Notes under the pieces: generated by a model | Databases searched by the model: none | Seen by the model: the letters and a program-made list of their open reading frames with translations, nothing else | Told to the model about the DNA's origin: nothing | Origin: JASJBU01 sp965372385 | GTDB lineage: Bacteria; Pseudomonadota; Gammaproteobacteria; Chromatiales; Chromatiaceae | DNA: 7,301 nucleotides | Direction of reading: 5' to 3' | NCBI GenBank assembly: GCA_965372385.1 | Contig: CBDVCD010000173.1 | Location: forward strand, 1-7,301 | Program-made: the position numbers and the translations under genes | In this document: positions 5,623 through 7,301 of the stretch, piece by piece | Position numbering within the stretch: the stretch's first letter is position 1 | Layout: every line of letters starts with the position of its first letter

Positions 5623-6824
5623 AACGCCTCGGAGATTGCTGGGAGCAACTGGTCTCCTTCGAGAATCTGCTGCTGGCCTATCGTAAGGCGCGACGGGGCA
5701 AAGGGCGATCGGTCGAGGTGGCACGGTTTGGAATAGATCTGGAGAAAGAACTTTTCCGCCTGCAGGATGAACTGACAAAGGGTGATTATCAGCCGGGCAG
5801 TTACCGGCTGTTTGCCATTTATGAAAGAAAGCCACGTCTGATTGCGGCTGCCCCATTCCGTGACCGGGTGGTGCGCCATGCCGTGATGAATGCGATCGAA
5901 CCCACTCTGGATCGCACCTTCATTCATGATTCCTATGCTTGCCGTAAAGGAAAGGGGGTGCACAAGGCAGTGGATCGCTATCAGGCATGGTCAAAGCGCT
6001 TTCGCTATGTGCTGAAGATGGATGTCATGCGTTACTTTCCATCCATCGATCATGGCCTGTTAAAGCTGAAACTCAGTCGCCGCGTCAAGGACCGGGAAAC
6101 GCTTCAGCTGCTCAATCGGATCATCGATACCAGTCCACGGACAGATCAGCCGCTTCCCGCGTTTCCCGGTGATGATCTGCTGACTCCCCTGGAGCGTCCA
6201 CGGGGCATCCCTATCGGGAACCTGACCAGTCAATTCTTCGCCAACCTCTTTCTGGATGACCTCGATCACTTCTTGAAAGAAAAACTCAGGTTATCGGCCT
6301 ATCTGAGATATGTGGATGATCTGCTGGTGTTGGGTGATGACAAAGACAGGCTGCATGAGGTGGCGGCAGTGGTCAAAGATCAGCTTCTGGAACTGAGATT
6401 GTGGCTGCACCCGCATAAGGCGCACATTATGCCGACCCGGCAAGGGGTTGATGTGTTTGGCTATCGAATCTTTCCTCAAAGGCGTCAATTGAGAAACGAC
6501 AATGGCCACCGCTTTGCCCGTAAACTCAGACGCATGGCGCAAGCCTATGCCGAGGGGAGAATGAGCTGGGAGCAGATCAACCCGAGGGTGCAGAGTTGGA
6601 TCGGCCATGCCCAACATGGCGAGACCCTGGGTTTGCGGCGGGCGATCTTCGGGCGTACCCTGTTTTCCAGGGGAGCGGGCCGTGAGGCGGCCGGCGTGTG
6701 CTGCGCGGCGGCTCCTGGAACAACAAACCGAGGAACGTCCGCTCGGCGAACCGCAACAGGAACGAACCGGATGAACGAAACAACAACATCGGTTTTCGTC
6801 TTGCCCAGTCTGCCTGCACCGTAA
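5619..6824 (+). CDS. DGR-type reverse transcriptase (3' end contains TR)
   Basis: This is a 401-residue retroelement polymerase that copies the TR RNA into adenine-mutated cDNA. The N-terminus SFENLLLAYRKARRGK (13-28) is typical of DGR RTs. RT motifs follow in order: KPRLIAAAPFRDRVVRHA (71-88), FIHDSYACRKGKGVHKA (101-117), KMDVMRYFPSI with D135, the DGR signature IPIGNLTSQ (197-205), where other RTs have QG-SP, and the catalytic YVDD (231-234). The thumb-like end includes WIGHAQHGETLGLRRAIF (327-344). No maturase, endonuclease or RNase H domain is present, so it is not a group II intron. The GTG start overlaps the avd stop, and an in-frame TAG at 5607 excludes longer starts. Codons 357-397 are simply the TR read in another frame, giving a Cys/Ala/Thr-rich tail that is unlikely to be a conserved domain. 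The stop TAA lies in a hairpin. Confidence 0.96.
   Translation: MKRLGDCWEQLVSFENLLLAYRKARRGKGRSVEVARFGIDLEKELFRLQDELTKGDYQPGSYRLFAIYERKPRLIAAAPFRDRVVRHAVMNAIEPTLDRTFIHDSYACRKGKGVHKAVDRYQAWSKRFRYVLKMDVMRYFPSIDHGLLKLKLSRRVKDRETLQLLNRIIDTSPRTDQPLPAFPGDDLLTPLERPRGIPIGNLTSQFFANLFLDDLDHFLKEKLRLSAYLRYVDDLLVLGDDKDRLHEVAAVVKDQLLELRLWLHPHKAHIMPTRQGVDVFGYRIFPQRRQLRNDNGHRFARKLRRMAQAYAEGRMSWEQINPRVQSWIGHAQHGETLGLRRAIFGRTLFSRGAGREAAGVCCAAAPGTTNRGTSARRTATGTNRMNETTTSVFVLPSLPAP
6687..6808 (+). repeat. template repeat (TR) of the DGR
   Basis: This 122-base donor copy is paired with VR at 5062-5183 (offset 1625). It has 31 adenines, 15 of which differ in VR, while all 91 other bases are identical. Read in the target's frame it gives LRGGSWNNKPRNVRSA followed by further Asn-rich codons, with nine AAC codons, the classic DGR design in which AAC can change to 15 different residues but never to stop. 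The first 32 bases contain no adenine. It lies wholly inside the 3' end of the RT reading frame, starting exactly at codon 357, out of phase with the target frame. Confidence 0.97.
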
Positions 6825-6998
6825 CGGTCGATACCGTTACAGACCCGGAGCCGACAGGTTCAAGGACCTGCCGGGAGAGGTGTGCGGGTATCCATGAGCC
6901 TGCTTCCCGGCTACACAGGAAGGGTACGCCAAATAGCTTGGCAATGGATGGCAGGCAGCGGGGCTGGTAGGGCAACCGAAGGTCCCGCTGCCATTTGG
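6809..6998 (+). ncRNA. putative structured 3' part of the DGR template RNA
   Basis: The sequence right after TR is strongly self-complementary. GTAACGGT-CGAT-ACCGTTAC (6821-6840) is a perfect 8-bp hairpin 12 bases after TR and contains the RT stop codon. CCCGG (6844-6848) and CAGGT (6855-6859) pair with ACCTG-CCGGG (6866-6875). GGCAGCGGG (6954-6962) pairs with CCCGCTGCC (6984-6992), and CCAAAT (6929-6934) pairs with the adjoining ATTTGG (6993-6998). In the Bordetella phage DGR, RNA downstream of TR binds RT-Avd and primes cDNA synthesis; this tract is the natural candidate. The 3' end and promoter of the RNA are unknown. Confidence 0.45.
6821..6840 (+). other. 8-bp hairpin overlapping the RT stop codon
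   Basis: GTAACGGT, a CGAT loop and ACCGTTAC form a perfect stem-loop beginning 12 bases after TR. The RT stop TAA (6822-6824) is in its left arm. No T run follows, so a terminator role is doubtful; a role in the template RNA is more likely but inferred. Confidence 0.55.
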
Positions 6999-7023
6999 AA
7001 CATGCAACCGTCCATTCAGTCAT

Positions 7024-7163
7024 GTAGCCCGGGTGCAACCCGGGGAATCGGTTAATTCTCTTCCGGAACGGTTTGTTGTCTATCATGGCCTTGGAGTCAA
7101 GGTTTCCCTAAACTGGGACTGGGCACTGATGCCCCGGGTTGCGTTGCACTCCACACGGGCTAC
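7024..7163. repeat. 140-bp inverted-repeat intergenic element
   Basis: GTAGCCCG (7024-7031) pairs with CGGGCTAC (7156-7163), and GCAACCCGGGG (7035-7045) pairs perfectly with CCCCGGGTTGC (7132-7142), enclosing 86 bases. The GTAGCCCGGGTGCAACCCGGGG arm is a type of palindrome widely scattered between genes in gammaproteobacteria (from memory). It carries no coding sequence. Confidence 0.6.
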
Positions 7164-7175
7164 GTGCTGGCCAAT

Positions 7176-7206
7176 CCCGGGTTACGCTGCGCTTCACCCA
7201 GGCTAC
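7176..7206. repeat. extra direct copy of the repeat's right arm
   Basis: This 31-base stretch matches 7133-7163 at 25 positions in the same orientation (both begin CCCGGGTT and end GGCTAC). It is a second, diverged right arm of the adjacent palindromic element, pointing to tandem insertion or partial duplication. Confidence 0.55.
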
Positions 7207-7233
7207 GCGTGTTGCCAAACGAGTAGCGAGTAG

Positions 7234-7253
7234 GGCGGAAACCCTTTTCCGCC
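7234..7253. repeat. short palindrome, GGCGGAAA hairpin
   Basis: GGCGGAAA (7234-7241), loop CCCT and TTTCCGCC (7246-7253) form a perfect 8-bp stem. It is preceded by TAG and looks like another dispersed intergenic palindrome (the GTAGGGCGGAAA type). No T run follows, so termination is not indicated. Confidence 0.5.
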
Positions 7254-7301
7254 AGCCCGACGCCTGATCGAAACACCTACGGCGTGGTTTTATCGCTTTA
7301 C

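Larger units (their letters stand above)
6999..7301. other. gene-free, repeat-filled 3' flank
   Basis: No credible gene is present. The open frames here run through palindromic repeats (7024-7206 and 7234-7253), so I treat them as chance. The last bases (about 7260-7301) hold nothing I can name. Confidence 0.5.

Noticed and set aside
5062..6808. Ordinary gene duplication or gene-conversion explanation for the repeat pair
   Set aside because: Ordinary divergence would also change C, G and T bases; all 15 differences are at adenines of one copy only.
5619..6824. Group II intron or retron reverse transcriptase
   Set aside because: No maturase or endonuclease domain and no retron-type msr/msd layout; IPIGNLTSQ, the neighbouring Avd and the adenine-specific repeat pair identify a DGR.
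6698..6970. Open frame encoding LRGGSWNNKPRNVRSA and on
   Set aside because: It is the TR read in the target's frame. It has no other part of the FGE fold and runs on into unrelated sequence, so it is a template and not a gene.
7033..7233. Open frame of 66 codons near the 3' end
   Set aside because: It runs through palindromic intergenic repeats and has no ribosome site or recognisable product.
1..7301. tRNA or rRNA genes
   Set aside because: I saw no cloverleaf-like segment with the conserved T-loop and no rRNA-like stretch on either strand.

Overview
The window looks like a bacterial chromosome, most likely a gammaproteobacterium. This rests on the moderately GC-rich coding sequence, good Shine-Dalgarno sites, and intergenic palindromes (GTAGGTTGGGTTA..., GTAGCCCGGG..., GGGCGGAAA...) of a kind I associate with sulfur-oxidising and Chromatiales-type gammaproteobacteria. 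The placement is inference, not a database match.

Layout. (1) 1-634: a small two-helix membrane protein on the minus strand (74-439) and an AT-rich divergent intergenic region. (2) 635-1987: an ordinary AGCS-family sodium:alanine/glycine symporter. (3) 1988-2604: no gene; a repeat-rich spacer with a 176-bp palindromic element and a second long hairpin. (4) 2605-6824: a tightly packed plus-strand cassette that is a complete diversity-generating retroelement (DGR): a multi-helix membrane protein, an exported caspase-like/FGE-fold target protein, an Avd accessory protein, and a DGR-type reverse transcriptase. (5) 6809-7301: no gene; a strongly self-complementary tract just after the template repeat, then more palindromic intergenic repeats.

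The core result is the repeat pair. The last 122 bases of the target homology (VR, 5062-5183) match 6687-6808 (TR) without gaps. All 15 mismatches fall at TR adenines (7 A to G, 7 A to T, 1 A to C), and no C, G or T of the TR is changed. In the target frame these give 10 amino-acid replacements in the C-terminal part of a sulfatase-modifying-factor (C-type-lectin-like) fold. TR, VR, Avd and RT together define a DGR beyond reasonable doubt.

How the parts should work together (family knowledge plus inference): the TR RNA is copied by RT with Avd into adenine-mutated cDNA, which replaces the VR and so diversifies the ligand-binding face of the target. The target has a signal peptide, a caspase-like domain with an apparent His/Cys dyad, a TPR-like linker and the FGE-like display domain. 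It starts by a TTGA stop/start overlap with the membrane protein, so the pair looks like one surface or periplasmic sensor unit. The unusual points are the protease-like domain joined to a hypervariable receptor, the TR lying entirely inside the 3' end of the RT reading frame, and hairpins placed after both VR and TR.
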